The notes beneath the pieces are model-generated. The model saw only the letters and a list, made by a program, of their open reading frames with translations. It was not told the DNA's origin and made no database searches. A stretch of 61,392 bases of DNA from Chara braunii (lineage: Eukaryota; Streptophyta; Charophyceae; Charales; Characeae): positions 896,065 to 957,456 of the forward strand of contig BFEA01000489.1 in NCBI GenBank assembly GCA_003427395.1, written 5' to 3'. Positions within the stretch are counted from its first letter, which is position 1, and every line of letters starts with the position of its first letter. A program made the position numbers and the translations under genes. This document shows positions 33,376 through 45,140 of the stretch, piece after piece.

Positions 33376-34289
33376 CTGTTTGTCTAAGTGAGCACCTCTA
33401 AGAAGTGCTAAATAGTTGGCGTTTGAGTTGTTTGGAGTGCCTGCGGGACTCTTAGGGGGGCTGCTGTGTTCGTGATGTTTGTGATACATATGGTCTATAG
33501 GTGATGGTAGATGTTCGTCGGAGTGACTTCCTGGTTAAGCAGGTGGTGGGAATCAACATTCTGCTGGGTTCTACTTATGGTGTAACTGATGGAATGCTTT
33601 GGTCCGTGTTGGATGTGTTGTCTGCCTTGTCTATGCTCGGTGGCTGCCTTGCTGTCCATCCCGTTGCGCCCTTGTCGTTCTTTGCAGCTGGTGTGTTGCC
33701 GTATAGAGCAGCTGCGTTATTGGTGTTGCCTTGCCGCACGCTGCGCTAGGCTGCACTGTTGCCTTGCTTCCTACTCGTGTGCCTTGTCTTCTTGTGCCCT
33801 TGCTTGTGTATCGTGTGGCGTTGGCTTTTTAGCAGTGTCACTTTGTGCTGCGCTGTGCGTGTCATGGTGCCCGTTCGCTTGCTCTGTCGTTCATGCAGGC
33901 TGTTTAGACGTCGTGCAGTTGGGTGGTGCTTCACTAATCGTTGCTTGCTGCTAGGTTCCACTTGTGGTGTTGCCATCTGGCAGTCTGCTTTCAACAATGG
34001 TCAAATTGAAGGGTTCATGACCCAAAGTTTAGCATGCTGAGGCTGCTACTCGGGCCCTGTTCTGGGCCCCGTCGGTTGTTCCAGGCCCCCAGGCCGCGCG
34101 CCCATTCTTGGTGAGCGACCTGGAGGCCCACGGCTATTTCCCAGGCCAGGCACACACTTGGTTCCATGTGTGCCCTCCTTTATTCAGCATTTATTATTTT
34201 TGCTGGGTTTCAATCCCTAACGCGCCTTCGGCCTCAGTAAGGCAAGCCTTCACCACCGACAAGGGCGCCTTCGGCGCCGGCGAATATGC

Positions 34290-34675
34290 AATCGGAAACC
34301 ACAATGAAGTTGACTTACCGAACTGAAACATCTAAGTAGCTAAAGGAAAGCAGATCAACCGAGAGTCCTTTAGAAGTGGCGAGCCAGAACTCGGATTAGG
34401 GTCTAAATACCATCCGAGCAAATAAAAAAAATATTGGAAAGTCTTACCAGAGAAGGTGATAGCCCTGTATATTTTGTCCAATGGTTTCCATTTCAAGAAG
34501 TCAGTAAAACGTGCGCCGTGTTTGAATTCTGTGGGGGACCACCCTCTAAGCCTAAGTATTTCTCAGTGACCGATAGTGTACAAGTACCATGAGGGAAAGG
34601 TGAAAAGAACCCTAAGAAAGGGAGTGAAATAGAAAACCTGAAACCCGATGCAAGCAATCAGCTGAGGGCTGAAAG
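34290..34675 (+). rRNA. Organellar-type large-subunit rRNA fragment (domain I), transferred copy
   Basis: Highly conserved LSU rRNA text appears in order: CGAACTGAAACATCTAAGTA, AGATCAACCGAGAGTCC, GTGGCGAGC, AAGGTGATAGCCCTGTA, GGGGACCACCCTCTAAGCCT, AAGTA then CAGTGACCGATAGTG, ACAAGTACCATGAGGGAAAG and GTGAAAAGAACCC. The style is bacterial/organellar rather than cytosolic 28S, and probably mitochondrial. Only the 5' domain is present and it has substitutions (ACCATGAGG for the usual ACCGTGAGG), so it is a nuclear insert of organelle DNA, not a working gene. Confidence 0.8.
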
Positions 34676-34801
34676 ATGCATCATCAATCAATGGATGATG
34701 GATCTGCAAAGGTTAATGGCGCACCTTTTGCATAATGCGTCATATTTTTTGTCTGTTTCAGATGTGTCGGTTCGGAATTTTTGGTTCGGAATTTTCCTTT
34801 T

Positions 34802-34829
34802 GTCCGAACAGGCAGTTGCCTGTTCGGAC
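34802..34829. repeat. Perfect 13-bp hairpin
   Basis: GTCCGAACAGGCA, a two-base loop, then TGCCTGTTCGGAC. It lies in the insert that splits block X. Confidence 0.85.
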
Positions 34830-35018
34830 CAGAGGATCTCAGTTCCGGCCATTGTAGGCCAGGTTCAGATTTGTCCGTATGTGGGGCTTGAGCAGGCATT
34901 CGTCTGCTTTTGCCTGGCGCAGTCCTCAGGACCCTGCTGCATCAGGAGGATTGCCTGGATATCCAACTGGGACCCAGGCAGACCGTTTTTGGCCAGGATC
35001 GTAGGACCAAAACCTGGG

Positions 35019-35075
35019 CCTGTCTGTGATCAGGACCATCGATCGGACACCAGATCCGATGGTCCTGATCACAGA
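35019..35075. repeat. Long hairpin with GTCTGTGATCAGGACCATCG arms
   Basis: GTCTGTGATCAGGACCATCG pairs with CGATGGTCCTGATCACAGAC apart from a small offset near the loop. This gives a stem of 20 or more pairs with a short loop containing CACCAGA. Confidence 0.85.
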
Positions 35076-36550
35076 CCGAGGACTGCTCAGCCAGGCCCAG
35101 TGGTAAATAGTTGGGCCAGTCCTCCACGTTGAGGACATTCGGGCTTGAGCCTCCTTTGGACGTCGCCCTGCTGGAGCAGTGCCAGTTTGGGGAGAGCTGC
35201 TATAAAGCAGTGCTGGAGGATTAGAGGAGTAGGCTGGAGTGGAGAGGTTTGGCGGAGGCCATGTCCACGAGGGAGAGAGACTTACCTGGGCCGCTGGGTG
35301 CCATAGCTGGGACTTCATATCGGTCATGGGACCGGCCTTCAGCAGCCACCTGCATCGGGAGTCATCACCTTCGCAGGTCAGTATTCACGGCACTGTCATC
35401 AGAAGCGCGCGAGGGGGGAGAATTCTTCTTCTTCTCCTTCTTCTCCTTCTCCTGATTCTGCTCCACTCCTCCATAGCCGCTGGTCTTCTTCTTCTCCTCT
35501 GCCTCCCTCTTTTCTTCTTCCTCTTCAGAGAGAGAGAGAGATTTCAGGCAGTGACTCCCACACTCTAATTCAATTTTTTTGAGTACAGACATTGGTTGGA
35601 CATTTGACTGGAAGACTATTTCTTGGACGACTAGGAGTTCAACTCTTGTCCTATTTCCTCTCTCCATCTTCGTCTCTCCTCCTCCTTCATCATCCGTGGT
35701 TTCTCCCCATGTGTGTGCGCAAGGAGGGATCTTTCTTCTGTGTATGATTTCTATCCTTGCTGTGTGACGTGTGTGATAATGATTGTGTGAGTCGAGTCTA
35801 TATCCGATGTGTCAGGTCATATCTCTGAGTCTTACGCTGCGCTACATTGCATTATCTCACTTTTTTTTCAGTCCTATTAATCACACTGGAGCTCCTTGGA
35901 CATCTGCACTGGTCATCTTCAGATGAGCATGCATCAGTTCATTGAGAGTTCATCGATATGGGGATTCCGCAGACTGTCGAGCGTTCAGCCCCCTGATGAG
36001 TTGCTGCTTTGTCCTGTTTGTTTGCCCACCCTCCTCCATCGTGCCCTCCTGCCTATGTGCCTTGCAGCCGCTCGTCATTCAACGTCTTGTTGCCTTGCTG
36101 CCTCTGCCTGACTGTCTTTCTCCTTACTGCCTTTTGCTTCACCGCCCGTTGTTTTGCTGCCTTTGCCTTGCTGCTTTTGCCTTGCTGCCATTTGCCTTGT
36201 GGCTCTTTGCCTTGCTGCTTTTGCCTTGCTGTTGTTGCCAGCATGGAAAGCTTCATAACACATCGGTAGCTTTCGCATGTTAAGGAAGTAGGTTCGACTC
36301 GGTTCTACCATATGTAGTGGACCATTCATTTTCTTGGTATGTTTTTTCTTTCATTATTACTATTATTATTTTAATTTTAATTTGGACCACTTCTCGATTT
36401 ATGTGTGTCATCCTTGCGCAGGGGCTATGCTAGTCTTCTCCGTATTGTTCCAAATTTAACGGATGTTCCAGAGGACTTCTTGGTATGTTTTCTTATCACG
36501 CTTCACCATGCAACTTGCAAGATTGTGAATTGTGGCGGTTTGTTCTCCTA

Positions 36551-36552
<2 letters not shown>

Positions 36553-36609
<57 letters not shown>

Positions 36610-36730
36610 TTTTTTATTATATTGCCTATTTATACTTTTTTGTTATGGATGGCTTGTGATGATCTGTGAAGGGAATGAGAGAGAGAATCTGGGTCTTCTA
36701 AAACAACACACGTTCCGTTATTGCTAGCTC
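36553..36730. repeat. (CA)n microsatellite and repeated block Y, copy 1
   Basis: (CA)n at 36553-36604 is followed by TTTTTTATTATATTGCCTAT and GGGAATGAGAGAGAGAATCT, up to AAACAACACAC at about 36715. The same block (Y) recurs at about 59806-59920. Confidence 0.85.
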
Positions 36731-37095
36731 TCTGTCTTGGCAGATTGAGTGGCCAGGATCGGGCTCGTATGAGCGAGCTATTATCTATTTTAAATTGTGG
36801 TTGTAGTATTATGTCTTGTTGGTTTTGTTGATTATACGCGGCCTAATTCTTTGCCCTGCTTTAGATCATGGGCTGTTTGGATTGTTACGGTTGGCCGCAA
36901 GCTCTCTTTGCGGGGAATTCAATGAACTTACTTCTCTGGACTGCCCCTTGTCCCACAGGGAATTGAGTGAAGTTTTCTCTATGCTAGAGAAGATTTCACC
37001 TGTACCGCCTGTTGGTGCCTGCTTGCTGGACTAGTCTTCTGTCTTAGGTATGTTGCCTTCTGCTCTCCATCCTCTTATGGTTTGAAATATATATG

Positions 37096-38310
37096 TGTAA
37101 TGACCTGACCAAACACGGACTGAGGCATACAGCTGATTTCTGAGTTTACTCATGGACTGAATGCCCTGCTGAGTTTCCAACTTATTACTAAGTTCTCTAA
37201 GTCTGTGTGTGTGCACGCTTGCTGGTCTGCATGTCTGTCTGAGCGCTTGTCGGCTTGAGTGTGTGTGTGACCCGCAAGGGCACTTGTTTGTTCAGTGGCC
37301 CGAAGAGCCGGTACTTACCTGTGGCCATGACATTGAGGATTGCAGCGGGGGAAAAACAAGTGGCGGGGAAAGAGGCCCGCGACACTTGAAGTAGCGGAAA
37401 ATACTCAAGTAGCGGGTAGACCGGTACCACACCAGGTATAGGTAGATGTGCCGGGTAGTCGAGGCCGAGAAGAAGAAGACGAAAGTTAAAATTTGGAGGC
37501 CCAGTAGTTGTAGGCTAGGTCTAGGCGGGTACTAGTCCAACCAGTCTGAGTCTAGGGCCTGTACGGGCACTATCAGAGTCTGCAATGATGTTTCCCTCCG
37601 AAAGGGAGGAGGTACCGATTGCTTGGAGGCCGCGCGGCCTAAGAAGTCACTCGCCACGAGGCAAGTAGGCCACTATATCTCGGGGAGGAGCCAGTTGCTC
37701 CTCCTCATTCTCGGTAAGCAACTTTTGTGACACACTGCCTGGAGCGGTGGCTGGAGCAGCGGTAGCAAGGAGTAGCGCTGCTGGGGAGGAGAAAGAAGAC
37801 CAGGACTAGGAGGGAGGAGCGCCAGCGTACCTACCTGGCTATGGTGGTTGCCATCTTCATGACAAGAAGGCCCCAGTTGGGGTAGAGCTACACCAAGAAG
37901 CTTCGAGACAGAGTCAGGCATGGCGGCCTGAGCTAGAGCAGCCATAGCTGCTTTGTGTTGTCCTTTGGACATCAGGTCGATGCCCTCGTAGTCCGCCATA
38001 ACCTTGGCCTTGGACGAGGGAGGAGGAAGGGTGGCCATGGCTATGGTGGACCTCATGTAATAGCTGCAGTATGCCAATAGAAGAGGGACTTGGACATTGA
38101 TTCTGGATCAGCCATTCAACATTGTTAACAAGGAGGAGGAGAGTGGTTGGCGAAGAAGAAGAGCATTATCATTGGTCTATGCTGGTGTACATCATCTTTT
38201 TCTTCTTCTTTCCCTCTCTCTCCTCTTAAGTTCATTCATTTCTTTTTGCAAGTGGACGACATTGTACTTTCTGATGAATGTGCACTTCGAAATTGGCAAG
38301 GATCATAACA
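37096..38310 (+). repeat. 5' LTR of element A
   Basis: 1215 bases, TGTAATGACC...CATAACA. It shares with 58460-59717 the order TGACCTGACCAAACACGGAC, TGTGGCCATGACATTGAGGA, TGTTTCCCTCCG, ACCAGGACTAGGAGGGAGGA and TTCATTTCTTTTTGCAAGTG. Divergence from the other LTR is substantial and includes indels, so the element is old. Confidence 0.85.
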
Positions 38311-38311
38311 T

Positions 38312-38323
38312 TGGTATCAGAGC
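38312..38323 (+). promoter_or_regulatory. Primer binding site of element A
   Basis: TGGTATCAGAGC lies one base after the LTR end. It is the plant initiator tRNA-Met primer complement. Confidence 0.9.
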
Positions 38324-39712
38324 GGATTCTAATTGCTGGTGAGAGGTGACTTTGTGGCCCTAACCCTAACCTAAGTGTTTGAGGGCAACACTTAGGGTTA
38401 GGGTTGGTTGTAAGGGAAGTGGGGCAGTGTCGCTAAGGGAAGCTGCCCCCACCTGGTTAGGTCATGTGGGGTCGACATTGGACCTAACCAGGTTGCTTGA
38501 GAGTGAGATTGGGGTGGCGTGACATTTCGTGGAGACTTCATGCGACAACTTGAGAGAGGTAACATTGAGAGGCACTCGCACTTGGAATCTGATTCAAGGG
38601 AGACACTTGGCGACTTAAGGGCTTCCCTCAAGTAGGTGAACCTGGAGGGACAACATCTTTGGACTGCAAGTTGCTACTTTGTTCTTCAGCATCGGCTGGG
38701 GACCCAGCGTTGCACTTGGGTGTTGGATTCGGACCCTCCTAGGAGATAGGACACTAGTGTAGGGGTAGCGTTAAGGAGGTTACGAGGATCATATGAGAGG
38801 GGGATGAGTACTATTCATCTTGAAGCTCATTCCACTCAAGTAAGTGATGTGCACCTACGGGATGCCCATGTATGTAGGGATAGTATTGATTGTCCTGTTG
38901 GGGTTGTTCAGGATCTCTTCCCTACACCTTTTTGGTCTTGATTGTGTGCTTGAATGTGTGAACTATTTACTCACCTAATGGATGGAGAAATGAAGTATCT
39001 TGATTTGAATGCCGAGTCCTTCTACAATGCTTTGTCTTTTGATCTCTGAACGACTATAGTCTGCAGGTTCTGCTGTAAGTTGAAATTAATTTTCAGTACG
39101 GCAGAGGCAAAAACTAAGTCCATGTGGGACTCCTCTTGGTTGGGACTCGGTCACGAGCTACATTGGACCCTTAGGGACCTAGTGGGATCAAGAGCCAAGA
39201 ACGAAGGGCCCCTTGGACCCAATCTGTTAGACGTTGGTTCCTTCTCCTTTTGACTGGGATCAAGAGTTTCCTTCTTTTGGTTAGGACACCCGCTGCCAAG
39301 GAGATCTCGGCTGAGACGTTTCACATGCTTTGATTGCACTGTCTGTGGCTTGACTCGCACCTAGTACACCACTCAATTTTCCATTGTTGCTTATAGTCAC
39401 TCATTGTCTGATTTGTTGTATGCGCACGAAACTGGTCAAACTGGACTCAAGGGGATCTCGTGTGAAGTTTGATCAGGCTGAGTCCCTGGATCAGACGTCT
39501 CATGTGAATTTATGTTTTCATTTTTTGTTTTTTTGCTCCTCTGTAGTCCAAATGTAATGCCGCTCCGGCTAGGAGTTCTACCTTCCCTTGTTTGAGCTTT
39601 TAAGTTTGTTTCTTTTCCTGAGTTCATATTTCGATGCTCGTAGAGACTCGTAGACTAAAGGAAGAAAGTGAGAGAAGAGAGAGAGAGCACCCGTCTTGAG
39701 GGACTTTCTGAA
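38324..39712 (+). other. Leader of element A with a telomere-like hairpin
   Basis: No coding region. At 38357-38407, GCCCTAACCCTAACCTAAG is complementary to CTTAGGGTTAGGGTT across a short spacer, giving two TTAGGG-type units in a hairpin. The rest is ordinary leader sequence ending in purine-rich text before the gag ATG at 39713. Confidence 0.6.
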
Positions 39713-41935
39713 ATGGCTGATGCAAAAGCTTATGTGGCCTTAAAGGCCTAATTGGATGCAACTATAGAAGAGGCTAAACCATTTCAAGTCCTCTATGACA
39801 AGGCACTGGCAAGGGAAGATAAGGCAAAGGAGGGAATGCGAAAAACCGTTGTTGCGGACTATGAGGTTGTCTGCAAAACATTTTCCTCCTTGCCTGACAC
39901 TGTCAAGAAAGATCTGGTCGAATATGTGCGTGCTCTCATAGACTGTCACCTACTAAGTGAAGTTTTTGGTCAGATCGCTAGACTTTTTGACCAGGTAAGC
40001 AAACTGCGGACAAAAATGGTAGATATGGCCAAGGAGCACCGTGATTAAATGGAGCAAATCTGCATCAAGACCAGATTCCTAATTCTCTTCCTCTACCTTC
40101 TGCCTCCAATGATGCTAACCAATTTGTTCATGCTCCTCTCCATACCATTACTCCTCTGAGTGTGGTTCAATCGAGACCTCCAGTAGGTGCAAATCGCGCT
40201 TCCACTGCAGCAAGTGACAACGCAGGGATTTTTGCAACTCCTGCAGCCTCTAGTTCATATACAACAAGTGCTGGTGCGGCTATAGCAGTCCCTATGTGGA
40301 CAAAAAAGCGGTACATATACCGTCCAAGTACAACGACAAGGAAGACGTAGAGTCCTCGATCAGCTCCAAGAGATCCTGCTTCGAGGTGTCGGGAACTCAA
40401 CCGTTGAGTCACTCCTTGATCATGAGAACCAACATCGAAGCCGCCGTACGTGGCTTCTTAGAAGTCCAAGTTATGCAGGACAGGGACATTAAGATCAATC
40501 CGACATAGTGGTTCAAAGACACACCAATAACCATACTTGAATTTAAGGATCCACATGCTGCTGCAAGAACCAGGAAAAGACTTGATGATCTCAAGTGCAG
40601 CAAGTGGACGGGCACCATGGATAGTTTGCAGTTGTTTGTCTGCAAACTTTTTGCTACACCCGGATTGGAAATGATTGCACAATCATGCTTGGATGTTGTG
40701 AAAAACACGGTTCCACACATCGCATAGGCAAAGAGCTCATTGGATACACTGATTGGCTTTCCCTCATGCAGGATGTGGTCAGCCTTGAGGCACAAGACCT
40801 TATTTCCAAAGCAGACAACAAAAAGCCTATTGGCGGCAGGCGGTTCCGAGGCAGCAACCATTTTGTTGTGCATGACCTATTGGAGGCCGATGAGGAAGCC
40901 TATGCAGACGACCCCACTTTTGGTGATGACCAAAAACAGGACCTTGATACAACCCGTTCCTCTTCAGCCCATGACTCTGATAGAAGTAATGAAGAATAAA
41001 AAAATAAATGCCTTTAGAAAGTCTACCAATGTGAAGGGACCAAACCTGAATTCAGGGGAGAACTATATCCATTTTCCCAAGGGATTCAAAATCTAGTGAA
41101 ACCGGAGGATGCAACCACCAAACCTGGGTTGACCTCCTAATCACTCAAAATGATTGGAGGATTAGGCTCAAGAAAAGGTTATGCCTGGATTGCCTGAAAC
41201 CGAACCACGAAGTACAAGATTGTTATCGGTTGCAGGGAAACCAAAAATCGGGGCGTAGAGTTGACATCAGCATCCTCTACGACAAGGGAGACTGAACCTG
41301 ACGCAGATCAACAGTCCTCTTTTGAAGCCCCATCATTTGCTGATTCCAAGGCTGAAGTTTGTCATGCTTTGTATGTTGAGCCTTGGGAGGAGTCTGAGAA
41401 GGTTGACTTTCACCATCACTTAGAGCATTGGGCTAGGATGAAACATCATCGTGCACAAAAGACAGTGAAGTTAATATTTTTCAAAGTTCTCATAAACCAT
41501 CGCTATCTCCGTGTCTTGATTGATTTTGCCATTGTGGTGCTACGACTAATTCATATTACCGCACAAGATACGCAAAGTGGGTCTGGGGATGAAGCAAGTG
41601 GCTTTGCAAAACCCTTGCCAAACTCAAGGAGGCATCAAAGAGGTTGTCTCATCTACGCATGCAGTCAATGGTGTGCACACTACCTTTGACAATGACAAGA
41701 CAATCACCCACGCATTGAACTTTTATGTCCTTGACAAGTGTCCCTTCGATGCAGTCCGTGGTTTGGGATGGTTGCAGTACCAATGTGAATGGACCAAGTG
41801 GAAGGAGCCACTTTTCATGGTAAAAGGCGATCAAGGGAACGAGTTTCCCGTCCTCTTGGATGAAAAGCATGAGTCCCAAGTGACTTTTCTCAACGCCATG
41901 TATTTCTGCAACTGGCGCAAGCCTGTGTGTTAGGT
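39713..41935 (+). pseudogene. gag and protease of element A
   Basis: gag begins at ATG 39713 and meets an in-frame TAA at 39749. It continues as LDATIEEAKPFQVLYDKALA and several further frames to about 41000. A CX2CX4HX4C knuckle (CLDCLKPNHEVQDC) lies near 41190-41230. A protease remnant (VLID near 41515, FDAVRGLGWLQ near 41755) ends at TAG 41933, where element sequence is interrupted by inserted DNA. At least four frame changes and stops are present. Confidence 0.7.
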
Positions 41936-42077
41936 TTTGGATTCAACGCGGGTTTCGCGTTGAATTATTCAACGCGCGTTGAATCCGCATTGAATACACG
42001 TTGAAACACCCGTTGGACGGGTATAAACGGGGTCCGCGATGAATTTTTCCCTGGACTAAACATAATCCAAATATATA

Positions 42078-42108
<31 letters not shown>

Positions 42109-42429
42109 CGGGTTGTAGGTCTTTTAGAGGATTATAACCCTATATTTTTATTTTTATTTTTTTATGTTTGAGTATATTTATAAAAAAATCATAAACATAA
42201 ACACAATGAAAAAAAAATTAAAAAAAATTGAAATGAGTGTATTTTTTTTGGGTGTCACAGAGATTTTTTAAGGACTAAAACAAAAAAATAAAAAAAAATA
42301 AAAAATATGGGGTTGTAGATCTTTCAAAGATGTACAACAACATTTTTTATTTTTTTTTGGAACTTCGTGTATTGAAAAAAAATCAAAACCATAAAAAACA
42401 AATAAAAAAAGGAAAAAAAAAACACGCAC
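41936..42429. other. AT-rich DNA at the left edge of the insertion in element A
   Basis: Starts with a cluster of ATTCAACG/CGTTGAAT words, then an (AT)n tract at 42066-42107 and A/T homopolymers. Similar ATTCAACGGG and GTTGAATTT words occur at 54920-55010. The two edges may be the ends of one intermediate element that carried element C. No gene. Confidence 0.45.
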
Positions 42430-43678
42430 TGTAATGAACCGAGATCGTAAACACAGTTGTCAACAATGCAAGCCCAGATAAATGTCAACAACTGATGAGT
42501 ACCAATAATCAAGATCTTGTTCAGACAGAATGAGGCGAGATAAACATACACTGACGAAGAAGAGAGGAGGGAGCTTAGACAAAGGAGAGGAAAATAAAAT
42601 GCCTACTCCTGCTTCGGGCTCCCTCCTCCAACACCACTTCAGTAATCAACAGTCTGAACGAGTAACTGAAGTAATCTCATTGTGTCACGTGGCACTTCTA
42701 ATTAGTCCCTCATCAGCGTTGGAGCAATGTCATCATGAAGACCACCACGTACGTATCACGATCTCTCCACAGTCCTGATCTTACTCTCCCTCACAACCAG
42801 TCACCTCATGTAAGTAATGTGGACAATGCCACATCAACAGACGAGACAGGTGGCATAAGCCACATCATCAATGAAGACCAAGAACAGCGCCACGTATACA
42901 GGAGCAACCCCACATCATGATACCACGTAGACCATGGGCAGCGCCACATATGCCTGAGGCAGCGCCACATCAGCATGCCACGTAGACCACAGGCAGCGCC
43001 ACTTATACCATAGGCAACGCCACGTCAGCATGCCACGTAGACCATTGGCAGCGGCACAGATACCAAAGGCAGCGCCACATTAGCATCCACGTAGACCATA
43101 GGCAGCGCCACTTATACCAGAGGCAGCGCTACGTCAGCATGCCACATAGACCATAGGCAACGCCACATCAGCATGCCTGGCGAACAATGCCAGCGTCGCC
43201 TCTCCCTCGTGTCCTCGTCCGCAGCTCTGATGCACAACCAACGTCGCGCTAGCATAATGCCAGCGTCAAGTCAAAGTCCAGCCAGCGTTGAACCAGCATA
43301 GCAAGATTGAATGCTGACCACCTCGAGGCCAGACTTTAAGTAGTGTTTGACGAGGCTTTCTGGCCTCGAGTCTCCACCCCTCAGTCGTCCAGATTGAGTC
43401 ACAGTCGAAGGCCTGGATTGTACAGTTGCAGAGTTCCTCCTTGGACTTGATGCTGTCTGGGTGCATGCATACAAACAAGTGTGTGTGCTTGACCCGTGGC
43501 CTGGACTAGGTACCTTTGGACTTTGACTGTTGGGTTCGCGACAGTTGACAAAAGTCAACTGTAGCACACGCAGGCCCTGAATCCCTGTGTGGGGTCCCTT
43601 ACCTCGTTTTTGGCCTGGCTGAGGGCGGCCAAGTCGGCCCTCAGGTTTTCCACGAGGCATATGGCATGGGTTATTGCA
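42430..43678 (-). repeat. 3' LTR of element C
   Basis: 1249 bases, matching 52137-53385 throughout. It contains a tandem array at about 42925-43175 built from GCATGCCACGTAGACCA and GGCAGCGCCAC words with a period near 55 bases. Confidence 0.9.
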
Positions 43679-43726
43679 TTCCTGCCGTCCCAGTTTTCGA
43701 GTTCTATCGCAGAAAATACAACAATT

Positions 43727-44065
43727 TTATCTTAACCCACGTTCATATGCAGCAACAATGTCAGGAGTAGTAGGTAGGAGTTCTTTTCGACTAAACCATC
43801 TGGCTTCAGATGGAGGTTGAGACTTGAACTGTACCTTGTACTGCTTCTGCGGTCGTCCTCTCCCACCTGTAGAAAAGTAGTCATGTTCCAATATTTTCTC
43901 AACTTCGTAGCCTCCATTCATAGAAGGTGGGAACATTGATGGCCTATTAGGAAAGTTGTCACTTTCTACATAGGAAAGTAGTTTAGACGCGTGAACGACA
44001 GGGTATGTCCGCAAGTGTGGAGGTATGTCAATATGATAGGATGGACCGTCTGCGTCTCCAATCAC
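43727..44065 (-). pseudogene. Chromodomain end of element C polyprotein
   Basis: PPHLRTYPVVHASKLLSY is the typical gypsy sequence before the chromodomain. It is followed by GGYEVEKILEHDYFS and KQYKVQFKSQPPSEARWFSR, which fit a chromodomain (aromatic residues and ARW near the expected places). In chromoviruses this domain steers integration to modified chromatin. The frame ends at 43727 close to the LTR. Confidence 0.8.
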
Positions 44066-44125
44066 CTTAAGAACTTCCTAGGGACCAAATTAGACAGGTA
44101 GCAGTTTCTGAGACACATTTTCTTA

Positions 44126-45086
44126 TCAGGAGAACTCTTTAGATTTGACCCAAACAAAATCCCCTTCTTGAAATTGTGAAGGTCGACGATGTTTGTTAGC
44201 CTGCTCAATTAGACGATGTTTGTGGGCCTTCTGTATGTTTTCCTTTACTTTCTCGATGTCTTCTTCATACAAAACTGCAAACTCATGCGTTCCTGGGGGT
44301 AGCCTCTGAATCTGGTCTCTGGTCACGGCGTCAATGGAACGCCGAGGCTTCCAACCCTTATGCAGTGCATTCGGTGTTCTACCTGTAACAGTATGTATGC
44401 TGTTATTGTAAGCACTAACAATTTTGGGTAAGTTCTCATCCCAATCAATCTGGTCAGGTCGGACATACATTCTGAAAAGTTGTTGGCATAAACGATTCAT
44501 TTGCTCAGTTTGACCATTGGTTTCAGGATGTCTGCCTGACGACATGGTCAACCTGGTGCCATAGACTTCCATCAACTTCTGCCATTGTAGACTAGTGAAC
44601 CGAACATATCTGTCAGAGACAATGGTTTTCGGAAATCCATACTCAGAAACCCATCGCATTTGAAATTTTGAATCACTAGTTCGGTTATAGCTTCAGCAGG
44701 CAAAGGAATGAACATAGCATACTTAGAGAATCTATCGACGATGACCATTACTTGACTGTTGTCGTTTCTACTCTTAGTGAGGCTCTTGAAGTCAATAGAG
44801 ATAGACTCACCTAGGTCACTTGGAATAGGCAGTGGTCTCAATAGTCCCATCGGATTCTCATGTGAGGGCTTGTTCCTCTGACAGACAAGACAAGTCCGGT
44901 TAATACATCTTCCTTCATTCCTTTCCATTCAAATCTTTCTCGGACATCGGCATACGTCTTCTTGAAACCAAAGTGTCCTTCTACATCATGGCATTCCCCA
45001 ATGATTAAACTTTTAATTGGTTCGTGGTGAGGAATACACAGTCGTTCTTCGGTTTTATCCAGCAAGAAGAGTAAGTCATCAGTCAT
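44126..45086 (-). pseudogene. Integrase of element C
   Basis: Zinc-domain text EGHFGFKKTYADVRERFEWK leads to a core with ISIDFKSLTK, VIVDRFSKYAMFIPLP, then after frameshifts TIVSDRYVRFTSLQWQKL and HPETNGQTEQMNR. The three expected acidic residues (D in IDF, D in VSD, E in GQTE) are all present. The C-terminal part has FQEGDFVWVKS. Frame breaks near 44900 and 44650, and a stop at 44126, disrupt it. Confidence 0.85.
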
Positions 45087-45140
45087 TCGATATTCAGGAA
45101 ATAGTTCAGGGTTTTTTCTGAAAGTTTCAATGATATGACT

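Larger units (their letters stand above)
33390..36275. repeat. Repeated block X, copy 1, split by an insert
   Basis: 33390-34030 and 35945-36275 together correspond to 60005-60950 (copy 2), with shared words such as TTTGGAGTG, CTTAG(A/G)GGGGG, GTCCGTGTTGGATG, CTTTCAACAATGG (CCTTCAACATGG in copy 2) and GGATTCCGCAGA(C/T)TGTC. Both are T/G/C-rich with many GCCTTGCTGC words. The roughly 1.9 kb between the two halves has no counterpart in copy 2 and is therefore an insertion. Confidence 0.65.

Noticed and set aside
36265-36300. tRNA-like 3' half (GGTTCGACTC with TTCTACCA)
   Set aside because: No matching acceptor 5' strand or anticodon arm is present upstream. Probably chance or a relic.
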